DNA from: Sternotherus odoratus
Taxonomy: Eukaryota > Chordata > Testudines > Kinosternidae
Reading direction: 5' to 3'
Length of the DNA stretch: 64,000 bases
Assembly: GCA_032164245.1 (NCBI GenBank)
Contig: JAVMKO010000004.1
Span: 37,673,626 to 37,737,625, forward strand
This document shows, one piece after another, positions 1 through 13,440 of the stretch; the first letter of the stretch is position 1, and every line of letters starts with the position of its first letter. Position numbers and translations under genes: made by a program. The notes below the pieces were generated by a model. The model made no database searches, was not told where the DNA came from, and was given only the letters and a program-made list of their open reading frames with translations.

Positions 1-341
1 CAGCAAATTTCCTGTTTGCAAATTGTTTACAGACTCTGGGATTTTTAAAAAATCCATAACTGAACAAACATTTTTTGAATGTTTTTGAGTCTTGTAGGTT
101 GTCTGGAAACCTGTGTTTGCTAGTTGTTCATCATACCATTTATAATCTTGACAAGGTCAGTAGATATTTCCTGCATTTCTGCTGGACTATGGACATGTGA
201 TCAATATACCCTATGGGACTCCTTAGTAATGGCCTCTTAAAATGAGAATCCCAACAAAGATAACTGACAGATACACTTGCTTCACTTTTTCTTCTCTCAC
301 CTCTGGAATGACCAGAGTGTAATTCCCAAATAACAGTCTAA
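1..341. other. Unique AT-rich sequence, no gene seen
   Basis: No reading frame of note, no splice-flanked exon and no clear repeat is visible. The segment ends in the TAA that forms the left target duplication of the MITE that follows. Confidence 0.4.
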
Positions 342-639
342 GCCTAGGTCTACACTGGGGGTTGGGGTGGGAGGTCGACCTAAGATACACAACTTCAGCT
401 ACAAGAATAGCATACCTGAAGTCGATGTATTTAGGTCAACTTACTGTGGTGCCTTCATGGTGCTGAGTCAACTGCTGCTGCTCTCCCATCAACTCTGTCT
501 GCATCTCTCACAGTGGTGGAGTACTCCCGGTTGACGGGAGAGTGCTTGGAGAGCGATTTATTGTGTCTAGACTAGATGTAGTAAATCGATCCCTGATTGA
601 TCACTACGCACTGATCCAACAGGTAGTGTAGACCTAGCC
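342..639 (+). mobile_element. Harbinger-like MITE, 298 bp, TAA target duplication
   Basis: The element begins GCCTAGGTCTACACT and ends with a near-perfect inverted copy, AGTGTAGACCTAGCC. It is flanked by TAA on both sides (339-341 and 640-642). A 3-bp TAA/TTA duplication is typical of PIF/Harbinger transposons, so I infer that class. The interior has the segment GTCGACCTAAGATAC near the left end, shared in reverse orientation with the copy at 15793-16076. There is no transposase, so it is non-autonomous. Confidence 0.75.
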
Positions 640-642
640 TAA

Positions 643-3600
643 GACTCAAATGGTCTAATTATTAAAAATAGGAGGCTAGATCATTCAGTGGTACAGGTAG
701 CATAACTCCATGAAAGTCAATGAAGCAGTTGACAGTCTTCTGGTCCAAGATATATTAAAGATAGAGAAAGAAGATCAGATTTTAAAAACCTGTATGTATA
801 ATCTATCTAGTCTGAATGTCTGCAAAAGTTCAATTTGGGCCTCATCCAAAGGCTTCAATGGACTTTGTATCAGCTCCCTACAGGGATTCTGTTTAGATTT
901 GTTTACAGTGCATAAAAAAAATCTTACTTCATGTTTGAGTGGAGATCAGTAAGTGTTCCCTTAAAAAAGACAGCATATTCACCTATCTTAACACATCACA
1001 TTAGGACTGCCATCAAGGATGAAACAGCTCTGTGAAGCTGTGACACCCGGTATATACGGCTAGAGGCTGACACTGTTTCTGTCATATAGCTCTATAATTT
1101 TCATTTATGGGCCATATTTTAGATAGCTAAATATGCCTCTTCCAATTTTGTGATGAAACTAGTTTAAGCGACAGGTTCAAAATAGATTTGCACCATCATC
1201 CCAAATGAATAAACTTCACTCAGATGAATATTTATGAGAAGCAAAAGCAGGAATGGAAACATGACAAGTCAAACTTGGTTTCTGATTTGCTGAAATGACC
1301 CACAAATAATTTGTCCAGTTCTGTTCCTGCTGTCCTCCATGTTGCATTACTATTACCATTTCAAGAGACAAAAGGACAGAGATAATTTATAATGTGCATT
1401 TCTTTTTCACTTTCTTTTTAATAAAATGCAAATAACTTCATTTTCTGCCAGGCTATTGCTGACTTGCTTTTAATCAAATAAATACTGTACCCATTAATTA
1501 TTGTTTTAACTTAATTATGAATTGAATTATTGAGAAACAGTTCTTAATAATTTACAGAGACGTCTCTTGAACTGTCCAATAGAGTTATAAATATAGAAGA
1601 GCATGAGAAAGAAGCACTTCAAAAGTTATTTGGTTAATATTAATATGAAAGAACTTGCCATGGGTTATTTGCATTAACTAATGATGACCTGACATCAAAG
1701 ACAGAGCCCAGTGGAACTTGAGCTTTCAAGGTAGCATAACTCTGAAATGTCTATTGAAATCTTCCAAAAATGAAATTTAAACTACTGTAATGGGCTATCA
1801 AAACTGTCAAGCTGGCTCAGCAGCCTGAGTGATATATTTAAGATTAATAGTTTTCAAAAGCTCCATGAAAGTAAAACAGCTCCATCCAAATGGCTATAAG
1901 CAACTCCTTGTGCCCAATTATCAAAAACAAGCTTAACAAAAAACTGTCAAGTGCTGAATTATGCTTTGAAACCATGCTGCAAAGAGATAATGTGGTTGCC
2001 CTTAAAGGAAAAGTTTTGCATAGATTAGTAAACACTTTTCCTACTTAATGCTACCAAAGTAGTAATTAATATAAAAAGAAGATAATTCCCCCTTTAGCTC
2101 AAACATACCCCAAAGGTTTAAGCGTTACTTTTGTCTACAAGCTGTTGACATTATGAAGAAGTACCTAAAAAAAGGCATATAGAGCACAAGATATGCAAGG
2201 TAAAGGTAAAGATATGCATATGATGAAGTATGCAAAAAAGGATTTGAAGCACAAAAGCTTACATTAAGCTCACATTAAGCGAAGTCTGACAGCTCTAAGC
2301 ACTCACAAAGCTGCTCCTGTAGAAAATCACTGATTATGTAAAATTAATTAGTATAATTCTGATCAGAGATTGTCTCTCAATAATAGTTTCACTGGAATTA
2401 GTAATCAGCCATTCTTTGTATTTTTTTAAATGCAACTTTAGTGCAAATGTTAAAAATAGAGCTGAGTGAGTTTTTGGAAGCCTGTCTGTAAGCACTTCAA
2501 ATAAATAAATAGCTAAATAACTAAATAAAAGTTCACAGGAGGAAACTTAATTAAAGACCCAGGAGAAATTAAAAGTGGAGGCAGAGGAAGACAAGAATAT
2601 TTTCTGCTAGTCCCTTCAGGATGTACAGCAGGAGAGAGAATGATAGGAAACCAGGGAGAAAATAAACGTGTTTTGTCTTTGTTCATGCCAAACTATCCCT
2701 CTAAGACTACAACTACACTACAAGCGAGGGATGTGATCCCCAGCTCAACCACCTCTTCATGAGAACTCAGTGAGAGCTGGTGTGGCTATAAACAGCAATG
2801 GAGTTGTGGTAACACAAGAAACATAGTTTAGCCATGACAAGTTGTACCCCTGGGGTTCAGGCAAGTTTGTACGTAACAAGAGTACTTAGAAAAAAGAGAA
2901 TTGAGGTTCTTATCAATCAGAGCTTAATGTCTCATCTACATCCTCCACTATTTTCCAAATGTTTCATTTACATTGCACGAATCCAATTCTCTCTGATAAA
3001 TAGCAGACTGGCCAAGGATTACTGTGATAGGAAAATATGCTAATTTCTACAAGTAAATACCATTCAGCGCTTTTGAGTTACTTTAGCCTACTGAGAGAAG
3101 ATGCTAAGTAGAATGTTATAAAGAGACATTCTTGGGACAGTAGGTAGATCTTTATTTCTGAATATGAGGATTCCTTGAAATATATGTTTTGATTTGCTGC
3201 ATATGTTAAACTAGTGAATTTTACTATGTATGTTATGGGATTATCAATACAGTGATACAAATAATATCTGAAGTGACTAGAAGGCTACTGTCCTCAAGTA
3301 GCTCCTGAACTGCAGGGAGAACTGTGAACTCAGACCTATGTGTCCATGTGGAACTCCACTGACTTCAGTGAAGATTTATATATGCCCAAAAAGCATGCTC
3401 ACCTGGTCCTCAGCATAGGACTGGCGCCCAAAGCTGTACTCTGGTTCTCAAATGAAGTTATGTCTTTTTAAATGCCCTTTTAAGAATATTATGCAACAAA
3501 TTCTGGCTTCATTTATACCAGTGAGTATCTGAAGGACCTCCATTGATACAAAAGGAGGGCTTCTGCATTTACACTGCTGGAACTGAGATTAGAATAAATC

Positions 3601-3643
3601 CTACATCTTTATTAAAAAAAACAAAACCCAAAGCATATAGCTG
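643..3643. other. AT-rich non-coding stretch, no gene recognised
   Basis: Three kilobases without a recognisable exon. Reading frames of 60-80 codons occur on both strands but have no familiar domain and are about the length expected by chance. Around 3505-3600 there is a block resembling short palindromic MITEs common in reptiles. A simple AAAT-rich run lies near 2500-2530. Confidence 0.4.
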
Positions 3644-4390
3644 TGTCATAAGTATAAAGGATCTTAGAATTACTGTTTTACCTGTGAAGGGTTAACCTGA
3701 AGCAATCTGAGAGGGAGATGACGTAATCAACCTTAGGAACAAAGGAAAGGGCTTTTTACTTTCAGTTTTTCCTTGGTTCCCAGGGAGGGTTTGCTTGGCT
3801 TTGAGACGAACCACATAGAACCTATGTTTCTATTCTACATTTCTATACGTTTCTAAGAAGTAAATCAAGTAGTAAGTGATTTGTAAGCTTGAACTGTATC
3901 ACTTGATAATTGGTCCATGGTGTTTCTTTGCTGTTAAGCTGTAGCAGGGGAAGAAGTCCCAGGGGAGGGGTCAGTTATGCTATGTGATGTAAGTGAGGTG
4001 TTTAGTCTATTGATTTCTGTACAAGGAGTTATGCTTTTCTCTTTTCTTTAATTAAATCTTTCTTTTAAGACTCTGACTGGTTGTTTCCATTGGATTGATG
4101 CTGGTTTGGATTGGGCACGTCTCACAGCAAGTGAGGGATTTCTTGTTCTCAAACCTCTCCCAGTGAAGGGGGGAGGTTTGGGAGGGTTCCAATTTACCCT
4201 AACCCCATGGTTTTGGGGGCTTAAATTGGTGGTGGCAGCATTTTCCAAGCCCAGACATAGGAGAAGTTTATGTTCTGGGGAAAAGTTTTAACCTAAGCTG
4301 GTAAAATAAGCTTAGGGGGTTATTTCTTCTTTCATGCAGTGTCCCCCCATCTTTACCCTAGAGTTCAGATTGGGGAGATACACCTTGACA
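3644..4390 (+). mobile_element. Solo LTR, 747 bp, with 5-bp target duplication
   Basis: The sequence begins TGTCATAAGTATAAAGG and ends CACCTTGACA, giving the TG...CA ends of a long terminal repeat. It is flanked by AGCTG on both sides (3639-3643 and 4391-4395), a perfect 5-bp target duplication. No internal retroviral or Gypsy sequence follows, so this is a solo LTR, the usual product of LTR-LTR recombination. I recall similar sequence, including the TGGTAAAATAAGCTTAG segment near the 3' end, as a common turtle LTR family. The family name was not checked. Reading frames of 61-67 codons inside it are not genes. Confidence 0.85.
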
Positions 4391-4395
4391 AGCTG

Positions 4396-6737
4396 TAAAT
4401 GTTGTTAGTGAGGAGTCTGGCTGGAAAGAAGGCTTCACCCTTTTCTGCCACTCATTCACACTTCTATTAACTTCTGGACCAACTATCTCAAATGGAGTCT
4501 GCTCATACTTTGGGAGCAGAATTAGTGTCAAACAGAATTTTCTTAAATGTATAAATGTCAAAGTATTGAATTAAACATCAGTAATTCAGAACTTAATGTT
4601 TACTTGCCATATTGCATATCACACAACTGTTATTGGTAATAATTTTGCTTCATGAGCTTCACTGCCTCTAGGATTTTATCTGATTATTTTGTTTCATAGT
4701 TGTATTTAAATTATGTGGATAAATTGTAAATCCATATTTCATTTGACCATCTTCCATTGGTTAATCCAGTCTACAGGTTACTCTACCTTTTCAAAAACTC
4801 TGAGCTTTTCTATGTTGTTAAATTGAATTTTTATTTCATGTGTTAAAGCAAACAGAATTAGAACTACACTTGGAAGATACCTGAAATATCTCCCAGTATG
4901 TTGTTTGTCTTGTCTGTTTGTGATTCTGAAGCACTTACAGCAAACATCTTTTAGTTTTTAGCTAACTTCAAGGTTAAACGGGGTTTTAGTTCTAATGCAG
5001 ATATTTGTATTCACGATCTGCAAAGTTGTTAAAAGAATCTAGTTTTAAAACAAGTTATGATAATCACTTGTCCTTGTAGTTTATGAAGTGAGCTTTGCAG
5101 TAGATTTCCATGCTCTTTCCTTTGTTTGAGCATTGTATGCTTTTCTTGTAGTAACACAGAATCACACTAAATTATTTGTTTTAAGTTAAACAGATTCACC
5201 ATTGATCATGATGCTTTTGCAGGTATGAAGCAGTGTAGTCTATACTTGCTGTGTTTACTAGGCAATCCAAGCTACTGTTTGCTTAGCTCTAAGTTCAGAA
5301 ACACTCATGGTTTTAATTGTGTAACATGTCTGGAAAAAATCTGTTGTATTTATTGCATATATGATCAAATGTTGTGCAATGTATTGGTTCTGATAATCAA
5401 CCAAATCTATTGAATAGACACTTTTGCCTTCCAAAAGATCTTTGAATTCCTCTTCCAGTTGTTAGTTTGGTTTCCTTCATTTCTACTTCTCTCTATATAT
5501 AACCCCAATCACATAGAATAGTAAAGTCGTTCCTGGGGGTAAACTTAGCCCTGAGAGAGAGATTGTATTACAGGTAAGCAGCATTGGCTGTCCTTTACAG
5601 CTGTATCATATCAGAGAGCACACAATAGATATGGTGGTGATGTATATAGGAAAGCAGTCAACAGTATATTACAGCTGCTTATTTTTTACATCTTGTAACT
5701 CCTTAATAAATTCCTTCTAGGCATAAGCCAGGCTGGCATGACATCAGCCTGGAAGTCAATTTTTTCACCTAATTTGATCTGATCTGTTGATATAAAAACA
5801 TGGTTTTACTGTATTTTCAGTAATTGCCCTTGAACAAAATATATATGTCACAAAAAGTTCAGCTGTTTTGAGCAACAACTAGAACATTTTCAAAAAGTTA
5901 GGTAGTTTTGTGCTTTTTTAGGACCTTTGAACTCTAATATGCATTTCACAGTAACGACAGCTGATATTACACCTCATCATTATATCAGTTTTCTTATATG
6001 AAGACAAACAGTAGGTTAAAGGTACATATGGCGGCACATTTATCACTTCTGGAGTCAGATGCTGAGCTCACCATGAAAACAAAATATGAATACTTTGAAA
6101 CTCATGCCCTTTACCATATATAATGGGACATTGCATGAATGATTGTGTTGACTTATTCTACTTTGTCTGTTCAATGATTTTTAATTAAAGTAATTCCATC
6201 CCAGATCGCTTTCTGGAACAGAAATTATAACTGGGATATTTCTGAGTTGCCACAGGAGACAGTGAGATGACAACAGAGCAAAAATGCAGCATCTCTTTTA
6301 AAGGGACCTGTCACATTGAAGGGGGAAAAAAATCTTTGCCCATAGCTTTGAAAGGAATACTCACGTGAACTTTGGCAAATATTATTCTGCAAATGCCATT
6401 CTAAACAGCCGTACCTCTATGAACAGTAACCTGACATTTATAACTATACTAAATAATGCAACAAAAGAATTTTCAAGGTTCATGTGAACCTCTTCACATG
6501 CAGACTTTGCAATTTCTTAAATAATTTAGCATGTTTAGAAACCATCTCAGTGAATCATATTTTTGGAACACAAAACAAATATTAACTGGTGAGTTGTCTG
6601 TGAATTTTGAGTTTGCGTCATAGGAGAGAAGATGATATGACTAAGTTTACTTTAACTTGATGGTTTTGCAAAACAACAGGCCAAGTTGTGCTCTCATTTA
6701 GATCACTACAATCCAAATAGCTTGCTCAAGCCTTATT
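4396..6737. other. AT-rich non-coding stretch
   Basis: No gene, RNA or clearly bounded repeat was recognised. The frames present are short and without recognisable domains. Confidence 0.35.
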
Positions 6738-6741
6738 GTAA

Positions 6742-6849
6742 AAGAACTGTCTACACAGCTATTTTTAACATGCTAGTACGAGTTCATCTAGCACAAGTCT
6801 CCGGACCTGGGCTGGGATGCTCACTCCCAAATGCAGTGTAGACATAACC
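6742..6849. mobile_element. Short MITE with GTCTACAC termini
   Basis: About 108 bp bounded by ACTGTCTACACAGC on the left and GCAGTGTAGACATAACC on the right, which are inverted versions of one another. The same GTCTACAC / GTGTAGAC termini occur in the Harbinger-like copies elsewhere in this window. A clean target duplication was not established, so the edges are approximate. Confidence 0.5.
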
Positions 6850-8165
6850 TATTAGTCCACAGGTTACAGCCCTAACAGGTGAATGAAAAGGATGCTTCTC
6901 CTGGGAAGCGTGACAAGCATTAATCAACTGGAATTTGCTCTTTCACATGTAAGTCTTGCATCTTTATTTAAGGCTGTGCATGGGTCCTTCTTTAATGATA
7001 TATCTTCCACCTACACTCTGTTAGTCAAGTCCTCCACCATTCTGGCTTAAATCTTTCTGTGGACAAGCTGTAACCCATCTCCAGATGACAGGCAAACCAG
7101 GATTCTGTTGATGTACAGAAAACAATCCTACCAAGTTAACTTCAGGAAAACCACTTCCCCATGTGCTCTTAATATTTGCTTCTTTATTATTACATTTGAA
7201 CTTGAACAATTTTCAGTTATTGTATAACTAAGAATTCCTGTCCTTTTCCAAAACAATGAGTCATTTGTTTCTAATCTTGGTAGGTCACAAATATCATAAC
7301 GTAGAATGATGACATTATTATTAATCAAAAAATTATTTTAGTTAATTTTAGGGGGTCTATATTTTCCTTTTAATCTGAGGTTTGCCTGTTGGACAGTAAG
7401 TACTGAAAGGTGCCTCAAACAGAAACAGAGGGATAGAAAAAGTAGTCCCAATAAAAATACTAACATGGAAGAAGATTAAGAAAAAAAAAAAAAGCTTTGC
7501 CCTCCATGCAGCCAACCTGCTCCCCCAAAACAGGATCAGTTTGAGATTTCTTTGTCTTAACTAGTGAGTGTGATCTTTCCTAAAATGAAAGACAAATAAC
7601 TCAAAATTAATTACAGAATTATTAAACACATTCTGTTGACTGAAGGAAATCCAAAAGAACACAATACCCCCCTGAGATTTTCTTTTTGGGAGTTCATTTT
7701 CGTAAGGATTATTTCAGAGGCTGCTGAAGGCTATGTCAACTCCTCAGTGTCTTTGCCTGATAGCTACATTCACTCTAAATAGGCAAACAAAAAATAAACA
7801 AACAGCAACATGACTATCAGGTTGTGAAATGTCAGCTTTAATTTCTTGATTGGCTCACCAATCTCTGCCCTTCCAAGAAAGAATAGCAGGGTGGGAGGAT
7901 ACGGGGTGAAGGAGAGGAAGGGAAGCAACACATATTTTTTACATGCCCTGGGGTAATTATATGTTTTTCTTCATAAGACAAGTAAGTGTAAGCTCCAGTG
8001 CACAATTCAGAAATTAAAAACTATTGCACTTATTTAAAAGGCATGTTTTCTTTTGGGGTTTATGCCACCATTTAGAATTATTTTGTCTCATTTTAGCCAT
8101 GATCATCCCTTTTTCTCTTAGGCAGTCAAAATGGTGCATGTCTCTTTAGCAATGAGATGAGTATG
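6850..8165. other. AT-rich non-coding stretch
   Basis: No gene or well-bounded repeat seen. An A-rich run occurs at about 7479-7495. The 62- and 66-codon antisense frames near 7.0-7.3 kb have no domain and are judged random. Confidence 0.35.
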
Positions 8166-8173
8166 CTGTAGAT

Positions 8174-8304
8174 CAGTGATTTTCAACATTTTTTCATTTG
8201 CAGTCCCGTAAAAAATTTTGAATGGAGGGGCAGACATTCTTGGAAATCTTAGATGTAGTTTGCGGACCCTGGTGGGTCTGCGGACCACAGGTTGAAAACA
8301 ACTG
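8174..8304 (+). mobile_element. hAT-type MITE, 131 bp
   Basis: Left end CAGTGATTTTCAAC and right end GTTGAAAACAACTG are inverted repeats of the CAGNGGTTCTCAAC type found in vertebrate hAT MITEs. The 8-bp flanks CTGTAGAT (8166-8173) and TTGTAGGT (8305-8312) match at six of eight positions, as expected for an aged hAT target duplication. The interior motif TGCGGACC is repeated in inverted form. Confidence 0.75.
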
Positions 8305-8312
8305 TTGTAGGT

Positions 8313-10980
8313 GAACTAAAATATATCATAAGACTTCTGTACACAAGCTAAATGAACTTCTTAGCATATGTGATTCGTGCTTCAGGTAGCACATGATCAG
8401 GATTCTTCACCGAATTTGGTCCACTGGTGATCATTGCTCTGTTTTCAGACTACTGTACCCCTTCCAGGAGTCTCATTGTTCGTGCATAGCCCCAAGTTTC
8501 ACCTCACATAAAAACTACTTGCTTACAAAATCGGACATAAAAATACAAAAGTGTCACAGCAAACTATTACAGAAAAACTGCTCGCTTTCTCATTTTTATC
8601 ATAATTATAAATCAATTGGAATAAAAATAAACTGTGCTACAGAAAAAATTAAGGTTAAAAGTATCCACTAATTTTGGGTGCCCAATTTGAGACATGTAGA
8701 CCTATTTTTCAGAGTACTTAGCATTGTATAGCACTTCATAAGCACATTTTTCATTGACCTGAGTTGCAGCTGTGGTGCTTAGCACTTCTGTAAATCAGAC
8801 CAAGGGTGTCATGTGAGGCAACCACTGCATGAGAAACACACAATTAGTGATGACACATGAGAAGTTTTTTCAACCAACTTTCCCAACATAACATAGAAAA
8901 CTCTGGCAGAGGCAGGGATAGAATCCATTTCCCCAGGGTAGTATTCAACTGCCTTAACTATAAGAATGACCTTTCTCCTCCTGAAATCCCCAGTCACTAC
9001 TCACCTTCCAACTTCCATAACATATGAGGCAAGGGATCCTACAGACAACAGTATCATTCACTAGACAGCCCTGGTCTATCCCCAGAGAAGATACACAACC
9101 TGTGGACTGAATGAGGTAGGGATCCTATGGAAAAAATATGATGTGACCTTCAGTTAAAGGAACTAGATTGTATCTAATTCATATACACAAGGGGGCTTAA
9201 TTAAGGTTTCATGGGTAATCTTAATTCTGGCATTTCCTAATTTTCAAGTGATGACTTTGAAACCTTAATGTTCTTTTAACATGGTTTTTGTGTGTATAAT
9301 TTCATAGGTTTTGGATTTCCTTCTACCCCTAAAAACAGGCCTTCAAACTCGGTTGCCTTAGGGTGTGCTCCTGCAAAGTCTCTTGAGCACCTATTGGGAG
9401 GTGCTGAATGTTCTCAAATCCTATTGAATTTAAAACACAAAAGCTGATGGGTGCTCAGTCCCTCATATGTAGACTGCAGGACAGATAAACAACTTCTTCC
9501 TACCTGGGGCAGATGTGTCCAACTGTTCTGCAGAAGATGATAGACCAGGGCCAAAATGTTGAAGCCTGAGTGCCTAACGTTAGTCACCTAAATTCATATT
9601 TAGGCACCTAACTCAAAGTGGCCTGATTTTCAGACATAGTGAAAATGTACACCTACCACTGAAGCCAGTAAAAGTTCTGAGTGCTTGTCTCCTGCCTAAC
9701 TACATATTAAGGTGGCTATCTTAAGAATCTTGAAAACTGTGGCTTAGGTTATCTATTAAACAAATTCTTTAGCATTTTCATTTGTGTTTATACAACTCTG
9801 ATGACTATAGTCATTTATCAAATAAATAATAATAATAAACCCCATCCTCCAACTCTGTAATGATACCTCATTTCTACATCTCAGCTGGCTTATTTAGATC
9901 CTTTTCAGGATATTAGTCAAATTCATTTTAGACCCACTTGCTACATGCTGTTCTTCTTCTGAAGCTGTTAGAGGGTGTTAAACTATGTCATTATTTTGTT
10001 TTGCTTCCTTTATATAAGAAAACTTAATTTCATTTTGTCTGTATACCAATGGTCTCTTACTCTCTAACGTACATTATTGCTGCTTTAAAATAAACCATGC
10101 ATTGATTGATTGACAGGGCGAAAACTCCACTCTTTTTTTGCTGGAAACACATCAGGCACATAAACCTTTTTTACTGCCAACCGATTTTCTTACTAACATT
10201 TCATTCCAGTGGCATGTTAAAATATTTGTTTTATAACTTTATGCACAAGACTATCTTAATACAGCTCTTACCATATTAAAATGCTGTATGCACAGGGTTG
10301 CTTGGATGGCATGTTTATGAGTAAGTGTTCAAAGCTGCATATTCACAAATATCAAAATTGAAGTCAGCCATAGACATATGTAAAATAAAGCTTTCTGCCT
10401 TTGCTAGTTTATGGTGTTATCATTTATCTGCATCACCACATATCAAGCTTTGCAAATAAGATAATTTTGCAGCAGTCTGCAGCCAAATCTAAACTGTTGG
10501 CTTTCTGTGGTACTCAGATTCAGATCTGAACTTTTAATGCAGTCCTTTATTCTCAAATGCCCTTTATCACTAGGAGAATTGGAGAGACAACTGCTTTGCA
10601 TGTTTCAGATGTAATATGCTCTGGGGTTTTACGAACACCGAAGTCTCTGGATAACAGCTGAGCAAATAAGAGAGAGGAAGAGAGAGAAAACTAATATTAA
10701 GTACAGCAGATAAAACTACATATACTCTTTAAAAGGACATTGGAAAGAACATACACTAAAATGTTAAATGCAGGTTTCCATGCTAATTGCCCCCTACTGT
10801 TACTCACACCTCCTTGTCAACTATTTGAAATGGGCCACCCTCATTACCACAACAAAACTGATTTTTGCTCCATTGGTATTCTACTTTTAATTGAATTGTC
10901 TCATTAGCACTGACTCCCCACTTAGTAAGGCAACTCCCATCTTTTCGTGTACTGTGCATAATATACACCTGCTACTGTAT
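8313..10980. other. Non-coding stretch with decayed MITE-like blocks
   Basis: No gene recognised. At 9553-9745 there is a block with repeated TTAGGCACCTAA-like motifs and GGCCTGATTTTCAG, resembling palindromic short interspersed repeats found widely in turtles and crocodilians. At about 8880-9000 there is a tRNA-like or MIR-like tract. Neither has clear ends. Confidence 0.35.
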
Positions 10981-10984
10981 TCTC

Positions 10985-11076
10985 CACTCCATGCATCTGA
11001 TGAAATGGATTTTAGCCCTCAAAAGCTTTTGCCCAAATAAATTTGTTAGTCTCTAAGGTGCCACAATGTCTTCTAG
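10985..11076 (+). repeat. Short repeat related to the foldback at 30286-30474
   Basis: Contains ATGCATCTGATGAAATGG followed by AAATAAATTTGTTAGTCTCTAAGGTGCCAC. The second segment matches the right arm of the foldback repeat near 30.4 kb. This is a single arm of a family that I recall as frequent in turtles. The family name is unknown to me. Confidence 0.6.
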
Positions 11077-11085
11077 TTGTTTGTG

Positions 11086-12420
11086 CAAATAAAATGTTGT
11101 TTAACCTAAACACATCATCTTTATTCTTGGTGTCAATGAAATGAACTTGGTTATGGTTTCCAGCCTCACAATGTATGTGACCGCACAGCAGGAGTGAGAA
11201 ATAGTTTAATCACCTACAGGTAGTAAATTGACTTTTACTCCATGTGAGAAGACACGTACTGTTCTTTTAAATCTATAGTATGAAACAGTACACATTTCCT
11301 CACATAGAATAAAAATCAATTTAATACACGTGGGAGAGAAGAGGAATAGATTCTAGACTGAGGCTTTACAATATAGCAGACGGGAAACAAAGAAGCTCTG
11401 GGGATAATGTTTTATATTTATTCTATTAAAGTTCCTTATTCAGTGTTACAAGAAATTAGTTCTTTCTGTGATTCTTTTTGCCACTGTCAGATGCCACTCA
11501 GGAGCACTGCGATGCAAACTAAATACTCCTGTTTTTTTTTCCTTCAGGTACCAAATAGTGTTGCATAAATATCATTCACCTGCCTCAGTGGGGGAGAGAA
11601 CTTAGTGGGGGTGGTGGTGCAAGGGGACAGACCAAGCAGTGAGGGAAGGAGACACTCATTAAGGGACACCATATCTCCTCTGCCTGGAAGTCTCTGGCAC
11701 CAATTGCCCAGCTGGAGGGCAGGGTGCTGATTAGCCAGCATTCCCCAGCTCTCAGTATGTAACCTTGAGCTGGGAGCCATCTAGAGCCTCTTTTGGCTCT
11801 GATTCAGCAGCCCCACTATGAAGTAGGAATGAAAATCAGGCCTGAAAGAGGCTGTGGGTCTAGCTGTTCACCTGCTTGAGGGTCAGGAAGGGACTTGGCA
11901 GAGGACCAGGAAGTTTTCTACCTTCCTTGCAGCACTTGCCTGTAGAGTGTTTTTTTCTGTAACTACTTTTCACAAGCATGACTATTTTGAAATCATTACA
12001 GCATTAAGGAAAGCTGTAACAGTGAGACATGGAAACCCAATTTCATTGGGATTGCTTCTGTAAGTCTGATCCCCTCAGGAGGCTATTGTGAGGAATCTGC
12101 TGACCAACAATAGGTCTATAGACTGCCTTGTGATGCAGCTGCCAAGTATGAATTTGCTGCTTCTGGGTTCATTCCTAACTGGAGGGCATTGTGCTAGTTC
12201 AGGAGGAAGGTTCCATGGCAACTGAAAGGACAGCTGGGAGGAGCTGGTCTAGGAGACAGAGTGTCTTGAGAGTGGGCTGGGGAGGAGCCTGGTGGCATTC
12301 TATTTGAGACCCAACAGGTGCTAGAGATTAGGACCTAGTAGCTGAAGCCCTGGCCTGGATAGTGATTCATAGAGCATGTTCACAAGAAAATTTCCATGAC
12401 AAAGGGTGGTATAGCACAGC
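11086..12420. other. Non-coding stretch with a GC-richer block
   Basis: The part from about 11560 to 12350 is richer in G and C than its surroundings and holds frames of 69-78 codons without recognisable domains. It may be an old repeat, but no termini or target duplications are visible. Confidence 0.3.
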
Positions 12421-12424
12421 ACAC

Positions 12425-12562
12425 TAGACACCTTTGGGGGAGGGATTAAGTGACTTGCCCAAGTTCACATAGGAAGCTTATGGCTGATTCACCAATTGAA
12501 CCTACATCACTTAAGTCATAGGCAAGTGCCCTCATTACTAGACCATCCTTCCTTCCTGAGTA
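12425..12562 (-). repeat. MIR-like SINE fragment (antisense)
   Basis: Contains GACTTGCCCAAGTTCACATAG followed by an ATTGAACCTA-type segment and TACTAGACCATCC. The order and wording match the MIR / CORE-SINE body in reverse complement, with the degenerate tRNA B-box region. Divergence is high, consistent with an old insertion. Confidence 0.55.
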
Positions 12563-13250
12563 GCCATAGGAGCTGGCTGAAACCCTTTCCAGGAGCTGAC
12601 GTGGTGCCTTCACCACCCAAAAGGCAGGGAAGGGTGGAGTTGAACTTTGACCTAGCTATGGCCTCTGATGATATGTCTACACAGCAAAGGCATACCTGCT
12701 TCTTGGGGGCATTTTACCCTAAACTGGGTAAGGACAAAGTCTTTTTGGTTTAGAATAACCGCACAAGCAAGTCAAGTCTGATCATATCCTGTGATGTGAT
12801 GTCCCTGCACATCAAACAAAGCAATGTCATGTGCATTTTAAGTAACTTTTTTGTAATATCCTTCTAGGTTGTAATCTTCCCAAGTTCTGTGTGAAATTTG
12901 AGGTATATCTTTTTGATGATTTGGTCAGGAAGATTGCTACATCTCTGAAATCAAAGTAAAAGTACCTTGAGAAATATTGGAGAACATTACATTTATTCTT
13001 TTCAACAAGAAGTCATTACTGGTAGCCTTTAGGGAGACATTGAGAACTCCACAGAGTAACAGAACATTATTTACAGTTGATATTCAGTCTAAATCCAACA
13101 GCAGAGAAAATAGGAAGGCCATCTCAGTGTTGAAATTAACACCACAGTGATCTGCAATACCACAAACAGTATCTTTTGAAATAACTATGTGGTGAATGGA
13201 GAGCTATATTTTTAAAATATATGGCTATCGCTCTCCGCTGTCCTTTGTTT

Positions 13251-13440
13251 GCAGTGTTGTAGCCATGTTGGTCCCAGGAAATCAGAGAGACAAGATGAGT
13301 GAGGTAATATTTTTTATTGGACCAACTTCTGTTAGTGCTGCACAGACGTGGTCTGAATAAGAGCTCTGTGCAGCTCAAAAGCTTCTCTCTCACCAACAGA
13401 AGTCAGTTCAATAAAGTTCACACCATCTTGTCTCTAAAAG
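13251..13440. repeat. Interspersed foldback repeat
   Basis: Left segment from 13286 (AGAGACAAGATG...TTATTGGACCAACTTCTGTT) recurs in inverted form at the right end (...AACAGAAG...CATCTTGTCTCT, ending near 13435). The whole therefore folds back with a spacer between about 13340 and 13388. I recall this sequence (TTGTAGCCATGTTGGTCCCAGG) as a common reptile repeat, without a secure family name. Confidence 0.6.
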
